In this document: one piece after another, positions 23,855 through 37,699 of the stretch
How positions within the stretch are numbered: position 1 is the first letter of the stretch
Layout of the letters: every line of letters begins with the position of its first letter
Assembly: GCF_002288925.2 (NCBI RefSeq)
Contig: NW_022098049.1
Coordinates: 1,003,409-1,067,408 of the forward strand
Reading direction: 5' to 3'
DNA: 64,000 bases
DNA from: Delphinapterus leucas
Taxonomy: Eukaryota > Chordata > Mammalia > Artiodactyla > Monodontidae
Program-made: the position numbers and the translations under genes
The notes under the pieces: model-generated
Seen by the model: the letters and a program-made list of their open reading frames with translations, nothing else
The model's database searches: none
Told to the model about the DNA's origin: nothing

Positions 23855-24065
23855 GGATGAGTCAACTTGGTTGAGCTAAAGTTCCCAGTTATTCAAACAC
23901 TAATATAGGTGTTGCTGAGAAGAGATTTTCCAGATGTAATTAAAGCCCTTAATCAGTTGACTTTGAGGATATCCTGGATTATCTGGATGGGTCTGGTGGA
24001 AAGTTTAAATGCAGGGCTGAGGCTTTCGCTAATAGACTTACAAAAATTGCTTTAGTTATAACCAG
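23855..24065 (+). repeat. Probable MaLR (MLT1-like) LTR fragment
   Basis: GAGTCAACTTGGTTGAGCTA, then GGTGTTGCTGAGAAGAGATT, then CCCTTAATCAGTTGACTTTG reproduces the order of blocks in MLT1-type solo LTRs of the ERVL-MaLR group. It lacks the LTR 3' end and contains no coding sequence. Confidence 0.5.
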
Positions 24066-24401
24066 TTGAATAAAATAAACTGCCTCTCTTCCATGAGGGA
24101 GGCGCATTGAACAACATTTAAAATTTGTGAAAATTCCCAAATTCAATTAAAATCATTGAATGATTAACTGCAAAAAGTTGATGTGGATTGAATCCTTGAT
24201 CACAGTATTTTATGAAACTAGTCAAATGCAGTATAATTTTTTTTTTTTTTAAGTAAAACTACAAATTAGAAAGGAAAGTGTGAGATCCAATCAGGGAAGT
24301 TGAGAAAATATTTCTCCCCATTCTCTCAAAAAAACAAAAGCAAAAGTAAACGGTACACTAAAATAGAGTACCTTCATAAAATTATTAAAAAATACTTAAG
24401 G

Positions 24402-24592
24402 GGCTTCCCTGGTGGCACAGCGGTTGAGAGTCCGCCTGCCGAAGCAGGGGACATGGGTTCGTGCCCTGGTCCGGGAAGATCCCACATGCCGCAGAGTGGC
24501 TGGGCCCGTGAGCCATGGCCGCTGAGCCTGCGCGTCTGGAGCCTGTGCTCCACAACGGGAGAGGCCACGGCAGAGAGAGGCCCAAACAAAAA

Positions 24593-24623
<31 letters not shown>
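24402..24623 (+). mobile_element. CHR-type SINE with 10 bp TSD, altered 3' end
   Basis: Opens GGCTTCCCTGGTGGCACAGC with A and B boxes. The usual GTGAGAGGCCCGTGTACCGC end is here GAGAGAGGCCCAAAC before the A tail, so about 8 bases of the terminus are missing. The tail continues as a (TA)n run. TSDs ATACTTAAGG lie at 24392-24401 and 24624-24633. Confidence 0.93.
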
Positions 24624-24626
<3 letters not shown>

Positions 24627-24904
24627 CTTAAGGAGGAAGAAAACTAATGTCAGAATAAACACAAAAGATGAAAACAGGAAGACTAATTGAGAGAAAAAAG
24701 TAAACAGGTGACTAACTCAAGAAAAATTATGTTATTAAACAAAAAACAATAACAATTTAAAATATGACAATAAAATTTGTTTTGAATTTGCAGTTTATAA
24801 AATTGAACTTAATCACTCAACTGCAATAGCATTGGATTCAGGAGAACTACAACTCACAAGAAAGTGTTCTAATATCTTTGTATTGTTTGGAAGAATAAAA
24901 CTTT

Positions 24905-25054
24905 TTTTTAATTTTTAAACTTTATTTTTAATTAATTAATTAATTTTTTGGCTGCACTGCAGCTTGTGGGATCTTAGTTCCCCAACCAGGGATCAAACCC
25001 GGCCCTTGGCAGTGAAAACTCAGAGTATGAACCACTGGACCAACAGGGAATGTC
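24905..25054 (-). mobile_element. Older tRNA-derived SINE
   Basis: Reverse complement of a cetartiodactyl tRNA SINE of the 'ATTCCCTGG...ATCCCTGGTTGGGGAACTAAGATCCCACAAGC' type. The plus strand shows GCTTGTGGGATCTTAGTTCC, then CCAACCAGGGATCAAACCC and ACCACTGGACCAACAGGGAA. An (AATT)n stretch lies at the tail end. Confidence 0.85.
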
Positions 25055-25059
25055 CAAAA

Positions 25060-27520
25060 ACTGTTTTGTTAAACGATATATGAATTCTGTTAAGCTTACT
25101 ATTAATTTAAATATATCACTTATGTAAATAGAATGTTAATTTTCAAGGTAATAAAGAGAAAAAATAATAAAATGAAAAAGAAAATACTACATCTAAAGAA
25201 AATGTGCATTAATTAGAGGACAATGAAACATCTTTTTCTCAAATGTTTCATTTGGGCTCCCTTCCTTAGCAGAAAGATTGCCTCTTCCTTTGCTCTGTTT
25301 CCTTTTGCCCTTTCAGTTTAAATTAAGGTCTACAAGGTGTACCCTGCCAGACTCCACTCCCGGAGCCAGTTTGCTTGTGAGTTTTTTTCCTACCAATTCT
25401 CTGTCTTGCTCTTGAGTGAAGCTTAAATCACTAAAGTTTAAATCAGTTGGCTTGGATATCACCAAGTATAATATACAGACAAGCCCTGCAAATGTAAAAT
25501 CCTTTTATCTCTTTCTTGAAACACACAGACCCAACCACACTGTATGCATCCTACTGTAAAACCTTTGATAAAATTGCCCACAGGGAAATGACACCTGGAT
25601 TTATTAGGTGAGTAACATACCAAAGAAGTGACAGTAGCACCACCATGAGAAGAGCAAATCTTCAGGTTAGGACCATTTGGCAAGGACCAGCTGTGCCTTG
25701 ATGTGATGATAAGCTATGTCTTTACAACAGAGTTACATGTCTTGCTGGGTTGTGTGGAGTTTTGTGTCTTCCATAAGCAAGAAGAAAAACAAACTCTATG
25801 GAAACTCACCAAAACTCAAGCCTATATCCCATTTTTTTTCCTATTCCTGCTGACTCAATATAACACAGTCATCCAAGAATTTTTGCACCAGATTGTCTTT
25901 TTTTTAGCTATTTCCTGTCTAGATTTCTGAACAAGTGGTTTCTCCAAGAACAAGTTCTGAAATCTAATCTTTATTTCCTTGACTGTGTACCTTGTTTTAG
26001 CCTTACTGTTTAGCTTTGGCCTTTCCAGCCTGGCAGTATCCGTGGTAACAGGAAAGTGATAAAGAATTCTGTAGATAGAGCCAAATCGCTTGGGTTGAGA
26101 TTTGACCCTTGCAACATCTGAGTTGTGTGTGTAATATTAGGGCAAACACTGAATCTCTTAAATGTCTATTTTTTCTTATCAGAACAGTAGAGAAAAATAA
26201 TCCAAATCAGAAAAACAATCAGAAAATAGAAAAAGTTTATACACATGGAGTTCACAAAAGAAAAACTTCAAATGCTCAAATACATAAATTACAAAGAGTT
26301 GAATTTTTCTAGAGATGCAGTTTTATCGTATATTATTAGAAATGATAACTATGGTAATATCTAATGTGGGGATGTGAGGGTACAAGAACTTTAATAAATT
26401 CTTGTTGTGAATGAAAAATAATTCTTAAATTTTTGAAAATAATAGTATTTCTCCAGAGATATTTTTAAATGTAGTTTATAGATATATTTGCACATGTGCA
26501 ATAATATGTAATAAGATGTTGCTTTAAAATTTCGAGACTATCCTAAATTCATCAGTAGTAGAATAATTAATACACTTATGCTATAATAATAATAATACAA
26601 TCATGCTACATATAGTATATGATGAACTTAATATCTTCCTAATATGCTATGAAGTGGAAAATCAGGTCCAATATATAAGTACAGTATATACAGCATATAG
26701 GAACAATATATAAATAAGTACAGCTCATATTTAGTCATTCTCACTGATATGATTAGTTGTTTTTAGAATTGAAATACAACTGTAATTGTTGGTAAATAGC
26801 CACTTCCCTAAGCTCTGCAGGTCAAAGAAGAGTTGGGTGTTGGCTGAGTTATTTAACTGAGTTAATCATAACTCAATTTAAAAAAAAAAAGAATTCCTCC
26901 TGTGATTCTAATGGGAAGTCAGAGTTGAGACTCATTGGTCAAACTTTTTTTTTTAATAATGGGAAACCGTCAATAAATAAAGTGAATTGTAAGTATTCAC
27001 CTTGAGAAATATGTTTGAAAAAGAAACAAAATAAACAGAAAACAATAAAGACATGAGTTTTTCAGAAGTAACATTTGAATATCTCATTTTGCCCTAATAA
27101 ACTAGTGATCAGATAATTTAAATGACTTAGAGTTTCAGTTCCATTTAAACATTGATATCAATGCAAAGTACATACATAAATTTTTCCTTGCCTTTGAAGA
27201 TGGTTAGTATTTCTTCTAAATATTATTATTATTATGGTAATTATAATTATTATACAATTAAATATAAATATAAAGGTAATTAGAAATATTATTATTACAA
27301 TATCCTAAAATTAATGAGGTGATCTCACAAACTGATTTTAAGGTGAAAAAGTAAGAGTTACCTTTTAAAAAATAATACTTATTCCTCATGGGAGAGATGT
27401 ATTAGTATAGGTCAGGGGTATATTTCCTGAATAGTTAGAATTTTGGGACAGGTCCAAGACCTGGCAAAAACAAAGTGCACTTGGGAACTGATTCTCTCCT
27501 TGAACAAAATACTTTAAATA
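25060..27520. other. Unique AT-rich stretch
   Basis: No recognisable gene or young repeat over about 2.4 kb. Confidence 0.5.
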
Positions 27521-27524
27521 ATTT

Positions 27525-27700
27525 TTAGGGCAGTATTTCTCAAAGCATGATACTATAAATTACACCTATATTAGTATAATATAATACTTTAAGATGCAGA
27601 TTCATTGTCTGGTGTGAGATCTAGAGCCAAAATTTCAGAACCATTGCTCTAGTCTGAATCAGGTGGTCTCAGGAGCAGGCTTTGAAAAACATAGCTCTGT
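27525..27700 (+). repeat. Possible hAT-type MITE (MER3/MER5-like)
   Basis: Imperfect inverted ends: GGGCAGTATTTCTCAAAGCA at the left, and TTCAGAACCATTGCTCTAG at the right, which reads CTAGAGCAATGGTTCTGAA in reverse. The interior includes AAGATGCAGATTCATTGTCT. No 8 bp TSD was confirmed. Confidence 0.33.
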
Positions 27701-29279
27701 TTAGGATACATTTTTTTAAATTTATAAACAATTGGCCTATTATGCTCACATGGGAGTTGAATGAATTATTCAGTACAGGGCACCATTTCTGAGTGGGGTT
27801 TTAGCTAAGCCCCTGCAGTGTGACTCCTATTCAGAAGTGGTGCTGTGGAAATCTCAGTTCCATTACGTAAGATAGCTGGTGCTTACTGAGTAGGGAGATT
27901 AACAGGAGAAAACACCATCTTTTAATCTTTTCTAGACTTCCAGACTCCTACCACCCAAAATTCATCCTTTCCTGCCAAAATAAAGATAAAGAAGCTTAAT
28001 TGATGCACAATTCTAATTCTCCTGTGGCTTTGAAAGTTCATATTAGGACTTGGTCCTTGAGTACCTGTTCTATAATCTTTGCAGCTGCTATATTTCTATG
28101 TGGATACTGAGGAATTCCTAAAGTTACAGGACTATTGCAGAAGTAGCTATACAAAAAGTAGGAAAATATTACTGTAGGAAATCATAGTTACAACAGAAAA
28201 ATCAAACCCAATTTGATTATCATCTTGCTTAGAATTTGTGGAGTACCTTTATATCTGTAATCACTGTTTTTGTAGGTAGGAAATGAATCATACAAGTGTT
28301 CAGAAGAAATTAATTTAATTTCTGTTTTTTCACAGTCAAAGCAACTGTGTCTCATATTATTTCCTAAGTCAGTTTTCTACTCTAACCAAGTAAATACCTA
28401 CTAAGTCCCCAAATATCTCATTTTTATTTGTATTTTCAATATTTTCTTTGCCTTCTTAAATTTGATTTTCAGAATGCAGCGTATTCTACACCTGGGTGCA
28501 GCTTCCACTGTATTTTTCCACTAAATTGTTTGTGTTTCCTGGAAGGGATAATCTACAGGAAGAACTTAGCGGGACTTCTTATACACTTCCATTCACAGAG
28601 CCAGAAATAGTGATGTAGTGAGTGTAGGAGATTCTATCATAGGGCAAACAAAACTCAATATAAACTGGCATTTTATTTCTGAAAATGAAATTAGGCATAT
28701 ATATTACAAAGACAAAAATATCTCTGCTTTTTATATAAAGAATTCTACTTTTAAAAGTTGGAATTAAAGAAATAGTCATAAAGCCTATCAACATTATAAT
28801 TGCAAAGATGTTCATTCAAATTGATATTTTAATAGAAAGAATAGAAGACCTATAAATATTCAGCATTAAAAACATTTATATAAATTATGGATTATTTATT
28901 TTAAAGATTATATGACTTGTAAAGTTATGCATTTAATAACACTTGAGTACTTGATAATTGCTCCCTACATATTAATAATTATGAGATCGAAAATTATAAA
29001 TATAATTTATGCTAATCATGTAAAAAGTACATATATGCCTGACACTGTTCTGGGCTCTCAGGATGCCACAAAAACCAAAAATGGACAGCTCTACTCTTAG
29101 GGCCTTTATATTCTAGGAAGATGGAAAGGCAGAGAAATGTTAGGTGTTAGAAATCATCAAATAAAAATACAAATAAAGAATGTAATTTCAGATATGAACA
29201 ATAAATAGGATAATCTGATAGAGAAAAATTTGTGTACTTTAGAAATGATCAAGTAAACCCTATCTGATACAGGATTTTT
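27701..29279. other. Unique AT-rich stretch
   Basis: No gene recognised. A diverged interspersed repeat may lie at about 29030-29160. Confidence 0.45.
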
Positions 29280-32200
29280 AATTTTTTAATTAATTTTTAA
29301 TCAATTTTATTGAAGTGTAATTTGCATATAATAAATTGTATCCACTTACAGTGTACAATTTGATGATTTACACCTCTGAGATTACCACTACAGTAAAGCT
29401 ACAGATTATATGCATCATAAACTTTTCCTTGTGCCTCTTTGAGTGCAATTCCTCTGCCCTAAGACTCATTAAACTACTGATTGACTTTTCTTATTATAAA
29501 TATAATAATATTGCATTGTCTAGAGATTCATACAAGTAGAATCATACAGTGTGTGCATTTATCATGTTGTGGTACATATCAGTGCCTCATTCCTATTTAT
29601 TGTGGAGTGGTACTCTATCATGTGGCTATAACAGTAAATGTTTGTTCATTCTCTGTTGATTGATCTTTACGTTTTCTCAGTTTAAGGGCACTCTGAATAA
29701 AGTTGCTATGAATATTTATGCACAGATCATTGTGTGGACATATGCTTTCCATTCTCTTGGAGAAATACCTAGGAGAGAAATGATTGGGCTATAATAAATT
29801 TGTTGGTATAATTTTTAAAAATAAACTTCTAAACTGTCTTCCAAAGTGGAGGTGTAATTTTACATTTCCTCTAGCAATGTATCAGGGTTCCAGTTACTCC
29901 ACGTTCTTGTCAACACATGGAATTGTCAGTCCTTTAAATTTTGGCCATTGTTGTCATTTTTCATTTGTGAAATACTGATTTAGATATTTCTCTCCTGTTT
30001 GTAGTGGTGTGGCATTGATTAGCAATTTCTGATGACCATTGATACTTAGCTATCATTTTATGTGCTTATGTTTATTTGTCTATGTTCATTTGTGTAGTAA
30101 CTGTACAAATCTTTTGCCTGCTTTTTAAAAAGTTGTGTTAGTTTTTCATATTGAACAGTAAGAATTCTTTATATATTCTGGCTACAAGATCTTTGCAGAT
30201 ATATGTATTGCAAACATTTTCTGAGATTGTGCTTTGCAAGTTTTCTTAACAAATCTTTGCCTGTTCTAAATGTTGAGAAAGTCCAATTTTCCTTTTTTTT
30301 TCTTTTATGGTTTGTGCTTTTTTGTGTCCTATCTACAAAAATTTTACAGAGCTTTTCTTTCATAATTTATTCTAGAAATTTGATAGTTCTGCCTTTTATA
30401 TTTAGGTCTATTCTGCCTTTTATGTTTAGATCTATGATCCATTTCAAGTTAATCTTTTGGTATGTCATGAGGTAATGTTTGATCAAGTGTATTTCTACAG
30501 TGTCAGTTTTGACTTCTCCTTTTTGTTTTCCATACAAACATCCAATTTTATGTACCATTTGTTGAAAAAGTATTTTATCCCCTTTTAATGGCTTCAACAT
30601 TACTGTTGACAATCAACTGACTTCATATGTGTGGTTTTAATTCTGGACCTTTTTATCCTCCATTAATCCATACATCTTATAATTTTTTGCTATTGATTCT
30701 TGTAGTTCACAGTAAATCCTGAAATCCAATTGTAAAAGTTTCCCATTTTGAAAACTGATCTGGCTACCTTAGGCTATCTGCCTTTACAGATAAATTTTAG
30801 AGTAAGTTTGTCAATTTCTATTTTAAAAACTGTTATATTTTTATGTGGATTGCATTAAATCTATATAGATCAATTTGGGGAAAATTAGCACTTTTACAAA
30901 ACTGAGTCCTCCAATCTATATTTCTCCAATTATTTAGGTCTTCTTTAATTTTCTTCAGCAATATTTCATATTTTTCTGTGTAGAAATGATGTATATGTTT
31001 GTTGCATTTGTCCCTACATACTTTTTGATGCTGTTGTAAATAGGACAAAGTTTGAATTATTTTTCAATTTTTGTTGTTAGCATATGAAATATGGTTTTTA
31101 AAACATTAACCATGAGTACTGTACTACTGCTAAATTCACTTATTAATTCTAATAGTTGCTTTGTAATTCCCAGGGTTTTCTACATACATAGTTCTGTCAA
31201 GTGTAAAAAGAAACTTTATTTCCTTTGTTCCAAACAGTATGCCCTATTCTTACCTTAATTGCTTATTTACTTTTTATTCTCTTACTTTATTGCACTGATT
31301 AGGATCTCCAATAAATGTTGAATAAAAGTGGGTGAGTGAACATTTTTGGCTCTTTCTCAATTTTATGGAATAACGATTAATATTTCATCATACTAAGCAT
31401 AGTATTTGCCTTAGATTTTCATAGATGACTTTATCACTGAGAAAATTCTCCTCTATTCTTAATTTCCAAAGAGTCATTATTATAAATTAATTTGCAGTTT
31501 AATAAATGTCTTTCTACATCAATAAAATTTATCATATGATTGTCTTTATTCTGCTAAGGTGGTGAATTACACTGATACTCAAATATAAAGAAAACTTTAC
31601 ATTCTTTTTAAAAACACTTGGTTATACTATGGAATTCTCTTTTATGTTGTTGAATATGATTCACTTGCAATTTAAAGATTTTTACATCGATTCATACAGG
31701 GATATTGGTCTGTACTTTTCTTCTATTTATAATGTCTTTATCAGGTTTTGGTATTAGTTTATCATTTGTGTTATTACTGGGATTATAAAATGAGTTTAGA
31801 AGTATTTCATCTTCCTTTACTTTTTGAGGAGAATTGTGTAATATCAGCGTTATTTCTTCAATTCACCAGTGAAATTATTTTGCTTCAGTTTTTCTTTTGG
31901 AGAAGATTTTTGCTATAGAGTACAATTTCTTCAATAAATCTTCACATTTTTATTAAATGTCAATTTTGGTAAGTTGTATATACAAAAGAGTTTAGTCATT
32001 TCATTTAGGTTGTTGGGATGGTTGGTGTAAAATTCTTCATAACAATTTATTTATTTATTTATTTATTATTATTATTATTTTTTTTTTTTTTGCGGTACGT
32101 GGGCCTCTCACCGTTTTGGCCTCTCCCATTGAGGAGCACAGGCTCCGGATGCGCAGGCTCAGCGGCCATGGCACACGGGCCCAGCCGCTCTGCGGCATGT

Positions 32201-33600
32201 GGGATCTTCCCAGACCAGGGCACGAACCCGTGTCCCCTGCATCGGCAGGCAGACTCTCAACCACTGCGCCACCAGGGAAGCCCACAATTTATCATTATTA
32301 TTTTAATGTCTGTAATATCTATAGTGATTTTTGAATCACTTCAAAAATTTTTGAATTTATTTTGCCCTTATTTTCTAGCTTCTAATATTCTTCTAATCTT
32401 AGGTCTGTGATTTTAAGACTTTCTTATCTTCTTGTATAAGTGTTTACAACTACACCCTCTAAGCACTGCTTGCTTTAAGCATTCAAGACTTGTAATATGT
32501 TGTAACTGGATTATTATTCTGTTTGAAATATTATATTATAATTTGTTCTTTGACCCATAAACTTTTCAAAAATGTTTTGCTTAATTTACAAAAAGAATGA
32601 GTTTTATGAAATATTTTATAGTTTTTAATTTCAAATTTATTTCTGTTTTGTCACAGGTCATACTCTATGATTGCATATCTTTTACAATTATTTGAACTTG
32701 TTTTATGGCCAAGATGTGGTCCATCTTGGTGAATTTATAATGTACATATGAAAAAATGTGTATTTTGAAGTTCTTGGGTATAGTGCATCATAAATACCAA
32801 ATAGTGGTTGAGAATGTTGTGATTATGTATTTCTTTACCAATTTTATTTTGTCTAGTTTTGCTACACTGCTAAAAGATTGGTGTTACAATCTATGCTTAT
32901 TTAATTTAATTAACTTATTTATTTGAGTACTGTTATATTTTGCTTGAATTCAGGCTCTCTCTATTATTAAATATATACATAATTATGATTGTCAATTCTT
33001 CTTAATGACTTTTTTATCATTATAAAATTTCTCCTTATTCTTAGGTAATACTTCTTATCTGGAAGTCTATTTTATCTAATATTAAAAATCCCACTCCAGT
33101 CTTGGGATAAGTACTTGCATGGTATAACCTTTTCCATTTATTTATTTTTTAACATAGCTGTATCTTTATATTTAAAATGTGTATCCTGTTAAGAGTACAT
33201 AGCTGATTCTTACATTTTTGTTCATTCTGAAAATATCTCACTTTTTATTGGAATGTTTATTCCAATTATATTTAATGTAATTATTGGTATGAATCTAGGT
33301 CTTCCAATTCATTATTTGTTTTCTGTTTGCCACTCTATTGTTTTGTTTTGCTTTATTTTGTTGTTTGATATTGTTATGCCTTTGATTGCCTTTCCTGACT
33401 TCTTTTCAATCATTTGAATGCTTTTTTGAATTCTATATTAATTTATCATTTGATTGTTGACTGTATTTCTTATTTTTAATGGTTTTAATTTCACAACCTG
33501 TGTAATTCTAGTTAATATTGTACCCCTTAACATAAAATAAAGAAGTCTTGTAAACATATAGGTTCATTTATCCACACCCACCTTTCTTTGTGCTATAGTT
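29280..33600 (-). mobile_element. Ancient near-full ORF2 L1 (L1M type), about 4.3 kb
   Basis: Read on the minus strand, the 3' end lies near 29285 (plus strand TTTTATTGAAGTGTAATTTG). A short frame at 30833-31048 still matches the ORF2 C-terminal region (residues IKEDLNNWRNID and LYRFNAIHIKI). Around 33130-33290 the reverse complement resembles the start of the ORF2 endonuclease (the NVNGLNSP and QETH area). Stops and frameshifts are everywhere, so it is inert. A CHR SINE at 32051-32283 is nested inside. Extent near 33500-33600 is approximate. Confidence 0.7.
32051..32283 (-). mobile_element. CHR-type SINE with 9 bp TSD, inside old L1
   Basis: Reverse-complement copy. The tail on the plus strand is (TTTA)n then (TTA)n and a T-run. 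The body begins GCGGTACGTGGGCCTCTCAC and ends CACCAGGGAAGCCC. TSD ACAATTTAT at 32042-32050 and 32284-32292. Confidence 0.93.
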
Positions 33601-34004
33601 TGCAGTTCTCTTGTCTTTAATTGAAGTGAAGTCTGCCCCTTGCAAACATGTTTCAAGGATCAGCCAGAAACTAGGGCAGAGTTTACACACAAAACATGGG
33701 CTCTCTTTCTCTGGTTCCTTCTTTCATAAGAGTCTCCCCTCACTTCCTGGCATGTTTAGCTGTGCCAGGATTTATATTCTACCCACTCAGAACTTCAGGC
33801 TTTTTGTGCCATATTTCATTTATGGTTTATTGAGTTGGTGATTTTTAGCAGATACCTAAATAACAAGGACAATGGAGTTATGTGTAGGCCCAGAGGAAGA
33901 GCAAACAACAAATACAAGGACACATGCAAAAGTCTTATCTAGAATGGAACCAGGCAATTGCAAAGAAAAGAACGAAATCTGGAAGTGACATCAGCAAAAT
34001 GGTG
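33601..34004. other. Stretch between two L1 elements
   Basis: No gene recognised. It could be 5' sequence of either neighbouring L1, but I cannot assign it. Confidence 0.35.
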
Positions 34005-36535
34005 GCATAGGCACTTCTAGCACCCTGTCCCCTCTCCACACACTCAAGAAACATCAATTTGAACAACTATCCATGCACAAAAATACCTTCCCTAGAGCCA
34101 AAGATTTCAGGTGAGGGATTACAGCACATGGGTGAAGAACAGAAATAAGAAAACATGCAATGGGGAGAGTAGGAAAGATAGATTCACACTAGTCCCATGA
34201 CCCGTTCACCAAGCACCTCTTCATGGAAGGAGATTGAAGTGAGCACCCAATTTCACCATGGACCCCAGAGCTGGTCTTCCCAGAACCAGACCCACTACAG
34301 TGGCCCCAGGTCACTACTATGGACCCGGGTGCTCCCACTGACCCAGGCTCTCGGCTCACCACTGCACTGGCCTGCTTCTAAGGCCATGTGCAGCTTCTGT
34401 AAAATTGTCTCTACTTGCAGATGATATGATCTTATATATATAAAACCCTAAAGGGGTCATCAAAACTTGTTTAAACTCATAAATGGATACAGTAAAGTTT
34501 CAGGATACAAAATCAAAATATAAAAATCAATTGTGTTTCTATACACTAACAATGAATTATCTGAAAAAGAAATAAAATACTCTTATTTACAATAGCATCT
34601 AAAAGAACAAAATAGGAATAAATTTAACCAAGAAAGTAATGATCTGTACACTGAAAATTACAAGACACTGATGAAAGAAATTGAAGAAGACACAACTAAA
34701 TGGAAAGATATTCTGTACTCGTGGAGCTGAAGATCTGTTATTGTTAAAATGTCCACACTACCAAAAGCCATCTATAGATTCAATGCAATCCCTATAAGGA
34801 TTCCAATGACATTTTTCACAGAAATAGAAAAAACAATTCTAAAATTTATATGGAAAAACAGAAGACACCGATTAGCCAAAGAAATCCTGAGAAACAAGAA
34901 CAAAACTGGAGGCATCACAATTCCTGATTTCAAACTTTATTACAAAGCTATAGTAATCAAAACAGTATGGTACTGGCATAATAAGACACATAGACTAATG
35001 GAACCAAATTAAGGGCCCAGAAATAAACCCACACATATATGGTCAACTAATATTTGAGAAGGAGCCAAGAATACTCAATGGGAAAAAGATAGTCTCTTCA
35101 ATAAATGGTGTTTGATGATGTTTGGAAAACTGATAGTCACATGCAAAAGAATGAAATTGGACCTCTATCTTTCTCCACTCACAAAAATTAACTTTAACTT
35201 GAAATGAATTAAAGACTTAAATGTAAGACCCAAAACTGTAAGAGTACTAGAAGAAAACATCAGGATAAATCTCCTTGGCTTGGTCTTGGCAATGATATTT
35301 TGGATAAGATGCCAAAAACACAGGCAACAAAAGCAAAAATAAACAAGTGGGACTATATCAAACTAAAGGACTCTTTCTGCAGAGCAGAAGAAATAATCAG
35401 CCAAATGAAAAGACAACCAACAGAATGGGAAAAAATATTTGAAAACCATCTATTGATGAGGGGTTAATACCAAAAAGATATAAGGAACTCATACAATTCA
35501 ACAGAAAAAAAAATCTGATTAAAAATGGAAAAAAGATTTGAATAGACATTTTTTCCAAAGAAGACATACAAATGGCCAACAGGTACATGAAAGGTGCTCA
35601 GCATAATTAATCATCAGAGAAATACAAATCAAAACCACAATGAGACATCATCTATTAGAATAGCTATTATCAAAAAGATGAGAAAACAAGTGTTGGTGAG
35701 GCTGTAGAGGAAATGTAACCTTTGTGCACTGTTGGTGGGAGTGTAAATTAGTGCAGCAACTGTGGAAAAGAGTATGGAGGCTCCTCAAAAATTTTTAAGT
35801 AGAACTGCCATATGATCCAGCAATTCAACTTCTGGGTATATATCCAAAGCAAATGAAATCATTGTCTTGAAGAGACATCTGCACCCCCATGTTCATAGCA
35901 GCATTATTTAGATTAGCTAAGGCATAGAAACAACTTAAGTGTCCATCAGTGGATGAATGGATAAAGAAAATATTAATATTATATATATATGTGTGTGTGT
36001 ATATATGTGTATATATATATATATATATGGAATGGACTATTGTTCAGCCAAAAAAAGAAGGAAATCCTGCCTTTTGAAACAACATGGATGGACCTTGAGG
36101 ACATTATGCTAAGTGAAATATGTCAGACAGAGAATGACAAATACTGTATTTTCTCATTTATATGTGGAATCTAAAAAAGCCGAACTTATAGAAATAAATA
36201 GTGGTAGTTGACAGGGGCAGGGTGGGGACAGCAGGGAATGCATTAGTCAAAGGGTACAAACTTCCAGCTAAAAGATGAATAAGTTCTGGGGATTTAATGT
36301 ACATCATGCTAACTATAATTAGCAATACTGTATTATATACTTGAAAGTTGTTAAAAGAGTAAATCTTAATGTTATAACACACAAAAATGGTAATTATGTG
36401 AGGGATTGGAGGTATTAACTAACCTTATTTTTGTAATCATTTTGCAATACATATGTGTATCAAATCAACACACTGTACAGTTAAATTTGCATGTGTTATA
36501 TGTCAATAACACCTCAATTAAGCCAGAAAAAAAGA
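34005..36535 (+). mobile_element. L1 with large internal deletion, plus strand
   Basis: The first part (about 34005-34420) looks like an L1 5' end (GACATCAGCAAAATGGTGGC, then a GC-rich block). At about 34420 it joins directly to the catalytic region of ORF2 (TTGCAGATGATATGATCTTA, the FADDMI code), so ORF1 and the front of ORF2 are gone. A frame at 34749-35012 retains residues [13 protein letters not shown] and WYWHNKTH of the ORF2 C-terminus. The 3' end is near 36520. A TA/TG repeat sits at 35978-36028. No TSD was found. Confidence 0.7.
35978..36028. repeat. (TA)n/(TG)n microsatellite within L1
   Basis: Alternating TATATA and TGTGTG runs. Confidence 0.9.
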
Positions 36536-36539
36536 GAGA

Positions 36540-37595
36540 AAGGAAGCCACTGTCTGAATCACAGGTATGCAATTAATTATACACAAATATATATGAAGTT
36601 AAAAGATTATAGGGGAAACAGAGTAAAATATCTCAGTGGTGGGTAATTACAGATAATTTAAATTTATTTTTTATATTTCATATATATATACACACTTGAT
36701 GTTTAAGTATTGTATTTTAAGTCCTAAAATAATTAAAAGTGAAAAAGCTAATTGACTTTATAATATAGTGTGGTAAAGGTATCTTAAATATTCCTATTCT
36801 CAGACCAAACACATCTCAATAATCAACTTTGTCAGTACACAACTCAGTATCTAGACATAATCAGACACTCCTTTATAAGATAGGGTTTCCAGATGTCAAA
36901 TGTGTTCAAAGGAGAGATGGTTTAAGGATAGAAGAAATATTAAGATGAAGAAGAGAATATTGGACAGGATATGTCTTCAAACTCCTAAAGCCTCTCATTT
37001 GGAGATGGTATATGAGTTTACGCAGTTTGCTTCATGGAGCCAGGAAGTTAACATTAAAAACAGATTTGAAGCTCTTTAAGTTACAGTTTCTTCCAATGAG
37101 ATTCAGTGGTTCTAATTAACTGGTTCTAATTAACTGAAGAGGCAAGAAGAATATAAAACTATGTCAATGGGGGAAAGACATAGCACACATATAAAACAAC
37201 TTTATATTCTCCATTATATTGTATTGTAACAATACAATACAAATGTTAGTCTTATACCAACTAATTCTCAATCATCTCTCCCTCCCTTTTCATGTCACTG
37301 TCATCATTGTATTATGTAAATTTAAGCACTATTTATATCTATTCATGGCTTCCTTTCCCATATCAACCATAACTAATGGATCACCAAGTCTAACAAATGT
37401 TTTCATTTCAGTCCTCTCGTAGATAACTCTACTGTTAATCTCATGGGTCAAGATTCTTTTGAGTCGTTTTGCTTAGATTTAGATGTTACACTTATCTACC
37501 ACAGGACTGATAAATTCTATACAAACTGTCTCTCTAAAGTGCATATCTCATTACTTCATTCTGTTTCTTTATATAATTTGATAGTTTACCATTAC
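36540..37595. other. Unique non-coding stretch
   Basis: No gene recognised. A local direct repeat GGTTCTAATTAACT occurs twice at 37108-37135. Confidence 0.45.
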
Positions 37596-37599
37596 CTGG

Positions 37600-37695
37600 A
37601 ACTGGTTTTTGCAACTTTTAAAATCTTAGGTTAATAAATGACAAGTGCTTAGCACAATGACTAGCACTTAGTAAATGCTCAACAAATATCAACTC
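37600..37695 (+). repeat. MIR 3' end remnant
   Basis: GTGCTTAGCACAATGACTAG then CACTTAGTAAATGCTCAACA matches the conserved MIR 3' segment (CTTAGCACAGTGCCTGGCACATAGTAAGCGCTCAATAAA). Confidence 0.65.
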
Positions 37696-37699
37696 TTTT

